A program made the position numbers and the translations under genes. Below, piece by piece: positions 1 through 7,547 of a stretch of 64,000 nt of DNA. The notes below the pieces were generated by a model, which searched no databases, was not told the DNA's origin, and worked only from the letters and a program-made list of their open reading frames with translations. The stretch lies in assembly GCF_029846235.1 (NCBI RefSeq), contig NZ_JARVWP010000006.1, forward strand, positions 124,001 to 188,000, written 5' to 3'. Position 1 is the stretch's first letter. Every line of letters begins with the position of its first letter. Source of the stretch: Bradyrhizobium sp. CER78 (GTDB lineage Bacteria; Pseudomonadota; Alphaproteobacteria; Rhizobiales; Xanthobacteraceae).

Positions 1-690
1 TTCCCCGACCGCGATGCCGTGATCGTTCACTCCAAGGAGCTCGGTCATGGTTGCGCCGGGCGCGTCCACGGTCTTGAAGACGAAATGGTCCTCCAGGAAA
101 CCGTGAGTGGCGCCCGCGCTATCCGTGTAGAAACCGGCGACCGTGTCCTTGTTGTTGATCGCCGCCGCAACGGTGCTGACCGCAAACGGATCATTGATGT
201 CGGCTGAAAACTTGCCGCTGTTGATGTTGTAAGTGTAGCCGTGGCTGTTCCCGGACGCGTCGTTGTAGAATCCGACCGCAATATTGTGGTCGTTTACCCC
301 CAGAAGCTGGTTTTCGATCAGGACCCCGGGATTCGGTTGGGTTGGCGTATGCGGGTTGTTCACCTCTGTAAAAACGCCGTGCCTTTCATAGAAGCCAAAC
401 TGATTGTCAACCGCCGTCCCATTGTTCGTCGGGTAGAAGTATCCGACCGCGGTGCCGTTGTCATTGAGCCCGGTCAGCTGAGTTTGAGGCACACCAGGAA
501 AGTCCACGGAGTGAAACGTGCCAACCGTGCCGGATGTCGTGAGCAGGTATCCCTGGTTGGGATGCCCGGCGGCTCCACTGCCGTAAAATCCGGCGATCAA
601 GCCCTGATTGTTGATCCCTAGCAATTGATTGAAGGTGAGGTCGGCCGGATTGTCGAACGTGTGGAAGTCGTACATCGTATGCTCGCGCAT
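1..690 (-). CDS. HAF-like repeat protein, C-terminus cut off by window edge
   Basis: The frame is open from an ATG at 688-690 to the window edge, giving 230 residues with no stop. A purine-rich AGGGAGCAG lies just upstream. The protein contains five spaced copies of a motif of the type [IVL]N[ND]xxxxAGxY, at about residues 26, 76, 132, 179 and 221, followed by 'HGF/HGY' and 'D-PGA' elements. This matches the extracellular HAF-type repeats that are thought to form beta-propeller-like folds. No signal peptide is visible at this start. Base composition seems less G+C-rich than neighbouring genes (judged by eye), hinting at a different history. Function is unknown; assignment to a repeat class is reasonably secure, any role is not. 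Confidence 0.75.
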   Translation of the reverse strand, partial: MREHTMYDFHTFDNPADLTFNQLLGINNQGLIAGFYGSGAAGHPNQGYLLTTSGTVGTFHSVDFPGVPQTQLTGLNDNGTAVGYFYPTNNGTAVDNQFGFYERHGVFTEVNNPHTPTQPNPGVLIENQLLGVNDHNIAVGFYNDASGNSHGYTYNINSGKFSADINDPFAVSTVAAAINNKDTVAGFYTDSAGATHGFLEDHFVFKTVDAPGATMTELLGVNDHGIAVGE

Positions 691-1064
691 GCTCTGCTCC
701 CTTGGTGAGATGACGTGCCGAAACGACAAATCCACGCAGTGAGAAGGCGCTCGTGCATTTTCGTGTTGTTCGGGAACACCCATTCGATGCGACCGTCACG
801 GCACGCCGCTTCTTCTGTGCGGAACGCCAGCATGCTGTCTGTGTCTCAACACCGGATGAGACGATGAGAAAGCCGCACGGCTCTCGCGATTAGACGCGGG
901 AATTCGCAGCCGCTCAAATGACAAGCATTTTAATTTCTAAAAGGAACTGGAACACGACCTACTCAAACTGGGACATGATCCCGGACGCTTTCGTGACGGG
1001 ATGACAATAAGATGAAGGCAATGAGATCAAGCTGCCGCGAGTACTCGCCCGGGAAGGAATGACA
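691..1064. other. Intergenic stretch with no recognisable gene
   Basis: About 370 bases between two divergent genes. It holds a relatively A+T-rich patch near 905-950 that could carry promoters for either side, but no clear -35/-10 pair, RNA gene or repeat could be identified. Confidence 0.5.
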
Positions 1065-1358
1065 GTGACCGTCTATGTGATCGTACAACTCAAGATGACC
1101 GATCGGGCCGCCTATGACCGGTATCAGGCGCGCTTCTTCGACGTGTTCAGGAAGTTCAACGGGCGGCTGCTGTCGGCCGACGAACATCCCGCGGTCCTCG
1201 AAGGCAGCTGGGATCGCGACAAGCTGGTGCTGATGTCGTTTCCTGACGAAGCCGCCTTCCGCGCCTGGGCGGAATCGCCCGAATACGTCGAGATCTCCAG
1301 GGATCGCAAAGCGGGTGCGCAAGGCATCGTGCTGCTGGCGAAGGGCTTTGCGCCATGA
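1065..1358 (+). CDS. DUF1330 family protein
   Basis: A 97-residue protein (103 residues minus six bases if the upstream ATG at 1059 is used). The GTG at 1065 is preferred because GGAAGGA ends six bases before it, whereas it abuts the ATG. The sequence begins VYVIVQLK, continues with 'DRAAYDRYQ', and has the late 'SPEYVEISRDRKAGAQG' region typical of DUF1330 (dimeric alpha/beta-barrel fold). Such proteins are small cytoplasmic ferredoxin-like-fold proteins with no established reaction. It stands alone, divergent from the repeat protein to its left and convergent with the Tyr-rich protein to its right. Confidence 0.85.
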   Translation: MTVYVIVQLKMTDRAAYDRYQARFFDVFRKFNGRLLSADEHPAVLEGSWDRDKLVLMSFPDEAAFRAWAESPEYVEISRDRKAGAQGIVLLAKGFAP

Positions 1359-1422
1359 CGTCAGCTGGCGCAGCTCCGGTCGCGCGGAGCTGCACGTGTG
1401 TCGGTCTGCTACGCCGCGCGCA

Positions 1423-1761
1423 TCACCAGAACGGGCCGAACCCGAAGCCGAACGTAAACGGCGCCGGCGAAGCGTAAGGATACGGCCGATAGTAGTACGG
1501 CCGCCCGTAATAATAGGAGCCGTACGGCCGATAATAGGAATAGGGCTGATAGTACGGCCGGTAATAGGGCCGGTAGCCGCGGTGATAATGGTGACGATGG
1601 TAATGGCGATGATGGCGCTGCGCGCTGAAGTCGGTCGCCTTGCCCGCGTGCCGCCCTTGTGCCGCAGCCTGCGGCTCGGCTGATGTCGCGGCAGTCGCCG
1701 ATGCCGGCGCCGTCAGCGCGAATGCACAAGCGAAAGCGGCGACACCGATCCATCTCGTCAT
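1423..1761 (-). CDS. Small exported Tyr/His/Pro-rich protein
   Basis: 112 residues from the ATG at 1759-1761, chosen because GGAG lies seven bases upstream. The N-terminus is a clear signal peptide (basic MTRW, hydrophobic core, ASA/TAA cleavage region near residue 25). The mature part carries 'HHRHYHRHHYHRGYR' and then alternating Tyr-Arg-Pro-Tyr runs, ending in Gly-Phe repeats and a terminal Trp. Proteins of this composition are common in Bradyrhizobium and have no known function; metal binding or cell-surface association can be guessed from the His/Tyr content. It is the first of several small exported proteins in this cluster. Confidence 0.65.
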   Translation of the reverse strand: MTRWIGVAAFACAFALTAPASATAATSAEPQAAAQGRHAGKATDFSAQRHHRHYHRHHYHRGYRPYYRPYYQPYSYYRPYGSYYYGRPYYYRPYPYASPAPFTFGFGFGPFW

Positions 1762-1835
1762 GATCAACTCCTGCAGATTTCGATTGATATCATCTCGCGC
1801 GCGCGAATCTGCCGGTTTGATGGCTGAGAACGACG

Positions 1836-1860
1836 ACAGGCCCGCTGCTCACGGGCCTGT
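1836..1860 (-). terminator. Stem-loop downstream of small exported protein gene
   Basis: ACAGGCCCG (1836-1844) pairs perfectly with CGGGCCTGT (1852-1860) around a seven-base loop. It lies just beyond the stop of the gene ending at 1889 on the minus strand. There is no good U-tract, so it may be a weak or factor-assisted terminator. Confidence 0.4.
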
Positions 1861-1888
1861 GTCTCAACTGCGCTGATACGCCGCGAGA

Positions 1889-2131
1889 TCAGCGGCGCCA
1901 GTGGCGGCGATGGCCCCAGCCACGGTGATGTCCGCGATGCCAACCACGATGCCAGCCGCGATGATGTCCACGGCCCCAGCGTACCTGCGTGGTGGCCTGG
2001 TTCGCGTTGTCCTGAACCGTTGCGGCGGTGCCAGGCGTCGCCAGCGACATCGCGTTCGCGCGCTCGGCCGGCGCCGCCAAAACCAGTACGGCACCGACGG
2101 CCGCAAGCCCCAGAACGTTCATCACCTTCAT
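1889..2131 (-). CDS. Small exported Gly/His/Trp/Arg-rich protein
   Basis: 80 residues from the ATG at 2129-2131, which has a strong AAGGAGA site six bases upstream; a longer in-frame reading to 2224 has no such site. Residues 1-23 form a signal peptide (MKVMNVLG..., hydrophobic core, APAERANA). The mature C-terminus is a run of GHHRGWHRGWHRG-type repeats ending in RR. The composition suggests a metal- or nucleic-acid-binding or surface peptide, but no family function is known. It follows the same strand as the Tyr-rich gene and may be co-expressed with it. Confidence 0.65.
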   Translation of the reverse strand: MKVMNVLGLAAVGAVLVLAAPAERANAMSLATPGTAATVQDNANQATTQVRWGRGHHRGWHRGWHRGHHRGWGHRRHWRR

Positions 2132-2389
2132 GAGTTGTCTCCTTGATTTTGATTCCTGGATGTCACGTCTTGCAACGACGACTCGCGTTCGAGTCGACCC
2201 CCGTTGCCGCGACGCAGATCGCAAGCGGGATGCGGACGACGTGAGCGGGAAGTGAAAGCTGCGCCACGATCATGAATGCCGGTGGCGCACTCAGGTTCCG
2301 ATTGAGCCGCAGGAATTTTCGTGTCTGTGCGTAAGACCGGCATAGACAATGGTCGTATCTTGCGAGGTGGCTCTCGCTGGAGATCGCCG

Positions 2390-2614
2390 ATGACACAACG
2401 AGACCCGCGCAAATGGTTCACGCTTGGTGCGGCCGCGCTCGCTGGTTCCATGATTTCGATTGATGTCGCGCTCGCCTCGCAAGGCCCGGGCGGCGGCATG
2501 GGAACGGCGAGCCATCTCACGCAAATGCTGATGGCGCTCGCGGTCTATGGAACGATGGGAGCGATCGCAGCTGTCGCAGTGATCAGTGCAGCACGTCGGC
2601 GAACGCGCAGCTAG
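2390..2614 (+). CDS. Small hypothetical membrane or exported protein
   Basis: 74 residues from ATG 2390, with GGAG about seven bases upstream. An N-terminal hydrophobic segment (residues 12-28) looks like a signal sequence or first membrane span, and a second hydrophobic segment (about 43-66) ends in a basic RRRTRS tail. No family is recognised. Its TAG stop overlaps the stop of the convergent gene at 2611 within one CTAG palindrome. The gene call rests on reading-frame quality and start signals only. Confidence 0.45.
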   Translation: MTQRDPRKWFTLGAAALAGSMISIDVALASQGPGGGMGTASHLTQMLMALAVYGTMGAIAAVAVISAARRRTRS

Positions 2615-2940
2615 CCCGGCCGCCAGAAGCAGTTCATGCGCGGCGTGATCACGGTGCCGCTCGGCCGGTGCTCCTGCACATAGGTCGCGGTGCAGTCGCG
2701 GACCGCGTTCGGACCCGGATTGTAGCGCGGGATCACATCCGGTTCCCAATGGTCGGGCGGGTTGGACCGGTAGATCGGCACGCGCTTCAGCCGGCGGCGC
2801 TCGACCACCCGCTCGCGCACCACCGGTGCGGTCTCACCGATGCGCGCTTCGGCTGCCGCGCTCTGCGCCCGCGCCTGTCCCGCCGGGAGCAAGAGCCCGA
2901 CTGATGCCGCCAACAGCGCTGCCGCCACGATCCGTTTCAT
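2611..2940 (-). CDS. Small exported protein of unknown function
   Basis: 109 residues starting at the ATG at 2938-2940 (MKRIVAAALLAASVG...). Residues 1-26 are a textbook signal peptide ending in an ARA-QS-like cleavage region. The mature domain is basic (RERVVERRRLKRVP), then has 'PPDHWEPDVIPRYNPGPNAVRDC' split here by its own Cys, and a terminal 'MNCFWRPG'. The two cysteines could form a disulfide in the periplasm. I do not recognise a named family, though similar proteins occur in Bradyrhizobium. Its stop shares CTAG with the convergent gene ending at 2614. Confidence 0.65.
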   Translation of the reverse strand: MKRIVAAALLAASVGLLLPAGQARAQSAAAEARIGETAPVVRERVVERRRLKRVPIYRSNPPDHWEPDVIPRYNPGPNAVRDCTATYVQEHRPSGTVITPRMNCFWRPG

Positions 2941-3041
2941 CACGCCACCCGAGCCCCAATTATTGGGCGCACGGTCTCCCATTGCGCAGCCAAGGTCAAC
3001 TGCGCTGGCGCCGCTAGAGGCACTCGCGCTAAAGGAGTGTC

Positions 3042-3440
3042 ATGTGGACCACAGCAAAAGCCCCCTCGCTCGCCGAGATGGAGGCCATGGCGCATGAGGT
3101 TTTCGAGCGCCTGCCCGAGACGTTCCGGGCCCTCTGCGAGGGCCTGATCATCCGCGTCGACGATTTCCCGACCGACGAGGTGCTCGACGAGATGCAGGCC
3201 GAGAGCGAGTTCGACCTGCTCGGCCTGTTCCACGGCATCGGCCTGCCGCAGCAAAGCCATGGCGACGTGGCCCGGCTCCCCAACCTGGTCTGGCTCTACC
3301 GCCGGCCGATCCTGGACTACTGGGCCGAGCACGACGAGACCCTCGGCCACATCGTCCGCCACGTGCTGATCCACGAGATCGGCCACCATTTCGGCCTCTC
3401 GGACGCCGATATGGAGGCGATTGAGGCCGATGCGGGCTAG
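3042..3440 (+). CDS. Zincin-like metallopeptidase family protein
   Basis: 132 residues; the ATG at 3042 follows a good GGAG site. The C-terminus has [11 protein letters not shown] at residues 111-121, the HExxHxxGxxD zinc-binding pattern of the zincin-like family once called DUF1025 (PF06262). The length and the acidic, helix-rich N-terminal part fit that family. The two His and the Glu-activated water indicate peptidase chemistry, but substrates of this family are unknown. The protein has no signal peptide, so it is cytoplasmic. It precedes leuD on the same strand by about 85 bases and may or may not be co-transcribed. Confidence 0.85.
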   Translation: MWTTAKAPSLAEMEAMAHEVFERLPETFRALCEGLIIRVDDFPTDEVLDEMQAESEFDLLGLFHGIGLPQQSHGDVARLPNLVWLYRRPILDYWAEHDETLGHIVRHVLIHEIGHHFGLSDADMEAIEADAG

Positions 3441-3526
3441 CTCTGCAAGATTGGCCCTTTTACCGCTGTCACATTCGCGATAAACATCCGGCCCGTATCC
3501 CCAATTTTTGCCCGGGAAGAGCACCG

Positions 3527-4129
3527 ATGGACAAGTTCACCACGCTGGAAGGCGTCGCGGCACCGCTGAAGATCATCAATGTCGACACCGACATGATCAT
3601 TCCGAAGCAGTACCTCAAGACCATCAAGCGCACCGGCCTTGGCAAGGGGCTCTTCTCCGAGCAGCGCTACAAGGATGACGGCAGCGAGAACCCGGATTTC
3701 GTCCTCAACCAGTCCGCCTATCGCAACGCGAAGGTGCTGGTCGCCGGCGACAATTTCGGCTGCGGCTCGAGCCGCGAGCACGCGCCGTGGGCGCTGCTCG
3801 ACTTCGGCATCCGCTGCGTGATCTCGACCTCTTTCGGCGACATTTTCTACAACAACTGCTTCAAGAACGGCATCCTGCCGATCCGCGTGTCGCAGGAGGA
3901 CCTCGACAAGCTGTTCGACGATGCCGAGCGCGGCGCCAACGCGACGCTAACCATCGACCTCCCCAGCCAAGAGATCCGCGGTCCCGACGGCGGCAAGGTC
4001 AAATTCGAGATCGATCCGTTCCGCAAGCACTGCCTGATCAACGGCCTCGACGACATCGGACTGACGATGGAGAAGAAGAAGTCGATCGACACCTATGAGG
4101 CCAAGCTCAAGGAACGTGCCTGGGCCTGA
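3527..4129 (+). CDS. leuD: 3-isopropylmalate dehydratase small subunit
   Basis: A 200-residue protein matching LeuD in length. It starts [14 protein letters not shown], has the aconitase swivel-domain signature '[13 protein letters not shown]' early and '[17 protein letters not shown]' at about residues 75-91. With LeuC (not in this window) it isomerises 2-isopropylmalate to 3-isopropylmalate in leucine biosynthesis. It is followed by a strong terminator. The next leucine enzyme, LeuB, lies about 6 kb downstream on the other strand. Confidence 0.97.
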   Translation: MDKFTTLEGVAAPLKIINVDTDMIIPKQYLKTIKRTGLGKGLFSEQRYKDDGSENPDFVLNQSAYRNAKVLVAGDNFGCGSSREHAPWALLDFGIRCVISTSFGDIFYNNCFKNGILPIRVSQEDLDKLFDDAERGANATLTIDLPSQEIRGPDGGKVKFEIDPFRKHCLINGLDDIGLTMEKKKSIDTYEAKLKERAWA

Positions 4130-4148
4130 GACCCGGCGTATCATCGCG

Positions 4149-4177
4149 CCCCGGTGCCCTCAGGCGCCGGGGTTTTT
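4149..4177 (+). terminator. Rho-independent terminator after leuD
   Basis: CCCCGGTGCC (4149-4158) pairs with GGCGCCGGGG (4163-4172) around a CTCA loop, with one G-T wobble, followed directly by five Ts. It begins about 20 bases past the leuD stop. Confidence 0.9.
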
Positions 4178-4185
4178 CTTTGATC

Positions 4186-4280
4186 GAGCTCCGTTCCGAT
4201 GAGATCGGAACGGTGCTCTAGGTTCTAGTTTTGACGCGTTTTCTTCACGCGAACCGGTATCCACTTCGCTCGAAAACGCT
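4186..4280. repeat. Composite two-hairpin intergenic repeat (copy 1)
   Basis: The left half is a hairpin, CCGTTCCGAT (4191-4200) against ATCGGAACGG (4204-4213). The right half (4233-4280) carries GCGTTTTC and GAAAACGC as inverted ends about 36 bases apart. The right half recurs nearly identically at 63709-63755. This is a dispersed rhizobial-type palindromic element, not a gene. Confidence 0.85.
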
Positions 4281-4319
4281 TTAGTCGCCCTGTCACGAAC
4301 CTGCTGATGGCTGACGCGC

Positions 4320-5108
4320 ATGCTGCCTGACATCGTCACCTTCTGGCACGGCTCCATGGACGCGCTGCGCCAGACCTGCCTGCGCTCGCAGCTGGCGGCC
4401 GGACACAAGGTCACCGTCTACAGCTTCGACCCGATCCCCGGCCTGCCCGACGGCGTCGGCAATGCCGAGGCCGAGGCGGTGCTGCCGCATGCGTTCTCCG
4501 AGAAGCTGCGTCCGGCTGAGCGCGACGGTTCGTGGCGCGACTGGACCATCCTGCAATTCAGCGACTTCTTCCGGATGCGGCTGATGGCGCAGCGCGCCGG
4601 GCTCTGGCTCGATGCCGATGTGCTGTTGCTCAAGCCCGTCGAGATCGATCCGGCAAAGCCCTATTTTGCCTGGGAGCGGCCGCGGCAGCTCGGCAACTCG
4701 GTGCTGTATCTGCCGCCACATGATCCGATCGTGCGCGCATTCGAAGCGTTGATGCAGCAGGACGAGCTGACGCCGGACTGGCTGGCGCCGCGTCACCGCC
4801 TGACCTTTGCGATGCGCAAGCTGCGCGGCAAATCCAATCGCCTCTCCGACATCCGCATCGCGATCTACGGCCCCGCAGCGCTCACCGCGCTGGCGCGCCG
4901 CGAAGGTGAGTTGCAGTATGCGCTGCCGAAGCGTTCGTTCTACGCGGTGCACGCCGAGCCAAGACTGTTCTTCGAGCCATCGGATTTCTCGCGCTATTTG
5001 AGCGATCCGCAGATCATCGGCCTGCACATCTCGCCGAAGGGACGCGGCAAGGAAGCGCCGATTCCGGGCAGCCTCTATGCCTGGGCGGCGGAGATGTTTG
5101 GCAGCTGA
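4320..5108 (+). CDS. Glycosyltransferase with DxD motif
   Basis: 262 residues from ATG 4320. Early 'FWHGSMDALRQTCLRSQLAAGHKVTVYSFD' split by its own structure, then 'FSDFFRMRLMAQRAGLWLDADVLLL' around residues 78-103, is the signature of the sugar-binding DxD glycosyltransferases (Gly_transf_sug, capsular polysaccharide synthesis type). The LDADV motif supplies the metal/nucleotide-sugar-binding aspartates. There is no signal peptide or membrane segment, so it acts from the cytoplasm. Donor and acceptor sugars cannot be told from sequence, and no other polysaccharide genes are next to it. It sits alone between two palindromic repeats. Confidence 0.85.
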   Translation: MLPDIVTFWHGSMDALRQTCLRSQLAAGHKVTVYSFDPIPGLPDGVGNAEAEAVLPHAFSEKLRPAERDGSWRDWTILQFSDFFRMRLMAQRAGLWLDADVLLLKPVEIDPAKPYFAWERPRQLGNSVLYLPPHDPIVRAFEALMQQDELTPDWLAPRHRLTFAMRKLRGKSNRLSDIRIAIYGPAALTALARREGELQYALPKRSFYAVHAEPRLFFEPSDFSRYLSDPQIIGLHISPKGRGKEAPIPGSLYAWAAEMFGS

Positions 5109-5113
5109 CGCGC

Positions 5114-5280
5114 ACCCTCCCCTGGAGGGGGAGGGTCGGATCACATTGAGCGCAGCGAAATGTGAGACGGGGTGGGGTGATCTCTCAACACGGGCAGTGC
5201 TCGAATGGAGAGATCACCCCACCCCGCTGTGCATTCCGCTTCGCTACATGCCCAGCGACCCTCCCCCTCCAGGGGAGGGT
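5114..5280. repeat. Large nested palindromic repeat at convergent junction
   Basis: The outer arms 5114-5136 and 5258-5280 are perfect 23-base inverted repeats. Inner arms 5169-5186 and 5208-5225 are perfect 18-base inverted repeats around a 21-base loop. The element fills the gap between two convergent genes and could act as a bidirectional terminator. The CCCTCCCC-type arms resemble those at 51230 and 56819. Confidence 0.9.
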
Positions 5281-5284
5281 TGGA

Positions 5285-6163
5285 TCAATGCCCCATCGCG
5301 GCGATTGCGTCGGCGATCGCGATGGTGCGCTTGGCCATTTCGGCGTGCAGGCGCTCCACCATGCGGCCGTCAAGCTGGATCGCGCCGCGCGAGGCGTTCT
5401 CCGGTTGTGCGAAGGCGGCGATGATCTTGCGCGCCTCGGCGACCTCGGCCTCCGGCGGCGTGAAGATCGCGTTGCAGGCATCGATGTGGCTCGGATGGAT
5501 CAGCGTCTTGCCGTCGAAGCCGAGATCGCGGCCCTGCGCGCATTCCTCGGCGAAGCCGTCGATGTTGCTGATGTCGCCATAGGGGCCGTCGAGGATTTCG
5601 AGCCCGTGCGCGCGGGTCGCCAGGATGCAATGCGTGATCATCGGGATCATCGCGGCGCGGCCCGGCTTCATGCGGATCCGGGTTTCACGCGCAATGTCGT
5701 TCGGTCCGAACACGAAGCCGGCGAGCCGGGTCTCGGAATCCTTCGAGGCCGCGGCGAGCTTGTCGGCGTCGAGCACCGCGCGCGCGGTCTCGATCATCGC
5801 CCAGACCCGGATCGAGGCAGGGGCGTTGATGTCGCTGAGGCGATCGGCGACGGCGTTGAGATCGTCGACCGTGGAAATCTTCGGAACCAGGATCCCATCC
5901 GGCTGCGCCTTGCCGGCCATGCCGATGTCGTCGACCCACCAGGGCGTATCGAGCGCGTTGATGCGGATCAGGACCTCGCGCTTGCCAAAACCCTTGGCGG
6001 CAACCGCCTTGGCGATTTGCTCGCGGGCCACCGCCTTGGCATCGGGGGCAACGGAATCCTCCAGATCCAGGATAATGCCGTCGGCTGCCAGCGTGCGGGC
6101 CTTCTCCAGCGCCCGTGCATTCGATCCCGGCATGAACAACAGGCTGCGGCGCGGACGGGTCAT
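5285..6163 (-). CDS. HpcH/HpaI-family CitE-like CoA-ester lyase
   Basis: 292 residues from the ATG at 6161-6163, selected because GCAGGAG lies seven bases upstream. The start 'RPRRSLLFMPGSNARALEKA' and then 'DGIILDLEDSVAPDAK' are hallmarks of the citrate lyase beta-subunit/malyl-CoA lyase family; 'EILDGPYGDISNIDGFAEEC' and 'GFDGKTLIHPSHID' follow. Family members cleave or hydrolyse (3S)-malyl-CoA, citramalyl-CoA or related CoA esters using Mg2+ bound by the Glu/Asp of those motifs. There is no citrate lyase alpha or gamma gene nearby, so citrate lyase itself is unlikely; a stand-alone malyl-CoA or citramalyl-CoA lyase role is plausible. Divergent from the carbonic anhydrase gene. Confidence 0.88.
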   Translation of the reverse strand: MTRPRRSLLFMPGSNARALEKARTLAADGIILDLEDSVAPDAKAVAREQIAKAVAAKGFGKREVLIRINALDTPWWVDDIGMAGKAQPDGILVPKISTVDDLNAVADRLSDINAPASIRVWAMIETARAVLDADKLAAASKDSETRLAGFVFGPNDIARETRIRMKPGRAAMIPMITHCILATRAHGLEILDGPYGDISNIDGFAEECAQGRDLGFDGKTLIHPSHIDACNAIFTPPEAEVAEARKIIAAFAQPENASRGAIQLDGRMVERLHAEMAKRTIAIADAIAAMGH

Positions 6164-6306
6164 CGGCATTCTCCTGCGGGCTTGGGCTCCGCCGCCGTCC
6201 ATTGTTTGGGCAGCGGGCAGGAACCATCCTTCAACGCTGCCGTATCATCTCAGGCGGCACGCCGAAAGTCTTGTTCCCGTCATTGGCATGTGGTTAGCCA
6301 GAGGCC

Positions 6307-6963
6307 ATGAAATTCTTTCCGAAGCAGTTGATCGACGGCTACCGGACCTTCGCGACCCAGCGGTTGCCGACTGAACAGTCGCGCTACCGGGACCTGTCGG
6401 AACGCGGCCAGTTTCCCGAAACCATGGTGATCGGCTGCTGCGATTCCCGCGTCTCGCCCGAGGTGATCTTCGACGCGGGTCCGGGCGAGCTGTTCGTGGT
6501 GCGGAACATCGCCAATCTGGTTCCGGTCTATCAGCCCGACAGCAGCGCGCACGGCGTGTCGGCCGCGCTGGAATATGCCGTGACCGTGCTGAAGGTGAAG
6601 AACATCGTGGTGCTGGGCCATGCCCAGTGCGGCGGCATCCGCGCCTTCGTCGACAAGATCAAGCCGCTCACGCCCGGCGACTTCATCGGCAAATGGATGC
6701 AGATGTTCATCAAGCCGGGCGAGGTGGTCGAGCAGCGCGACCATGAGAGCATGCAGGACTTCGTCACCCGCATCGAGAAGGCGGCGGTGTTCCGCTCGCT
6801 GGAGAATCTGATGACCTTCCCGTTCGTCCGCGAACGCGTGGAGAGCGGCGAGACGCAACTGCACGGCGCCTATTTCGGCGTCGCCGAGGGCTCGCTGTTC
6901 GTGCTCGACCGGGCCGCGAAGGAATTCATCAGCGTCACCGACGCCCTGAAGGCCGGCGAGTAG
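6307..6963 (+). CDS. Beta-class carbonic anhydrase
   Basis: 218 residues. The zinc site is complete: C45 with D46-x-R48 in 'CCDSRVSPEVIFDAGPGELF', and H105/C108 in GHAQCGG. These residues identify a beta carbonic anhydrase that interconverts CO2 and bicarbonate in the cytoplasm, supplying bicarbonate for carboxylations. The length and the conserved 'RNIANLVP' fit the family. It converges with the YqhA-like gene with only nine bases between stops. Upstream at 6220-6244 there is a sequence one base short of an EcfG promoter, which I did not accept as a call. Confidence 0.96.
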   Translation: MKFFPKQLIDGYRTFATQRLPTEQSRYRDLSERGQFPETMVIGCCDSRVSPEVIFDAGPGELFVVRNIANLVPVYQPDSSAHGVSAALEYAVTVLKVKNIVVLGHAQCGGIRAFVDKIKPLTPGDFIGKWMQMFIKPGEVVEQRDHESMQDFVTRIEKAAVFRSLENLMTFPFVRERVESGETQLHGAYFGVAEGSLFVLDRAAKEFISVTDALKAGE

Positions 6964-6972
6964 CGCTGTCGG

Positions 6973-7521
6973 CTACCCCTCGTGGGCGTTGCCCCAGCGA
7001 TCGGACAGCGCGAGCAACAGCGCCGAGATCACGAACACCAGGTGCACGGCGACGAGCCAGGTCATCCGCGTCGCGTCGAACGCGGCATCGATGTTCAGGA
7101 ACGCTTCCAGCACGTGGATCGCGGAGATCGCGACGATCGAGGCCAGCAGCTTCTGCTTCAGCCCGGCAAAATCGATCTTGGTGATCCAGATCGGCCAGTT
7201 CGGATTGCCCGACGTGTCGATGCGCGAGACGAAGTTCTCGTAGCCCGAGAACACCACGATGAGAATGAGATTGGCGACCAGCGTGACGTCGATCAGCGCC
7301 AGCGCATCGAGGATGACTTCGGTCGATTTGTAGCCGGCCGCATGCAGGACGAATTCCCACAGCATGCGCGCGAATTTCAGCAGCAGCACCGCGAGCGCCA
7401 CGACCAGGCCGACATAGAACGGCGCCATCAGCCAGCGGCTGTTGAACAGCACATATTCGAAGCCGCGCATGATGCGCGGCGTCGCCGGACTTGCTGGGGT
7501 GGGGACCGATTGTTCCGACAT
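6973..7521 (-). CDS. YqhA/UPF0114 family membrane protein
   Basis: 182 residues with three to four hydrophobic segments (about 28-50, 70-95, 120-140, 150-175). 'FEYVLFNSRWLMAPFYVGL' near the N-terminus and 'NFVSRID' in the middle are typical of the YqhA/UPF0114 integral inner-membrane family, of unknown function. It begins 26 bases after the stop of asd on the same strand, so the two are probably co-transcribed. Confidence 0.88.
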   Translation of the reverse strand: MSEQSVPTPASPATPRIMRGFEYVLFNSRWLMAPFYVGLVVALAVLLLKFARMLWEFVLHAAGYKSTEVILDALALIDVTLVANLILIVVFSGYENFVSRIDTSGNPNWPIWITKIDFAGLKQKLLASIVAISAIHVLEAFLNIDAAFDATRMTWLVAVHLVFVISALLLALSDRWGNAHEG

Positions 7522-7547
7522 GGCTCAGCCCCCCGTTTTGGTCTGTC

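Noticed and set aside
5109..5284. CRISPR-like reading of the repetitive gap
   Set aside because: It is a single nested palindrome, with no regularly spaced direct repeats or cas genes.
6220..6244. EcfG-like sequence GGAAC-N16-CGTA upstream of carbonic anhydrase
   Set aside because: The -10 has one mismatch (CGTA for CGTT) and lies 63 bases from the start; kept only as a note.
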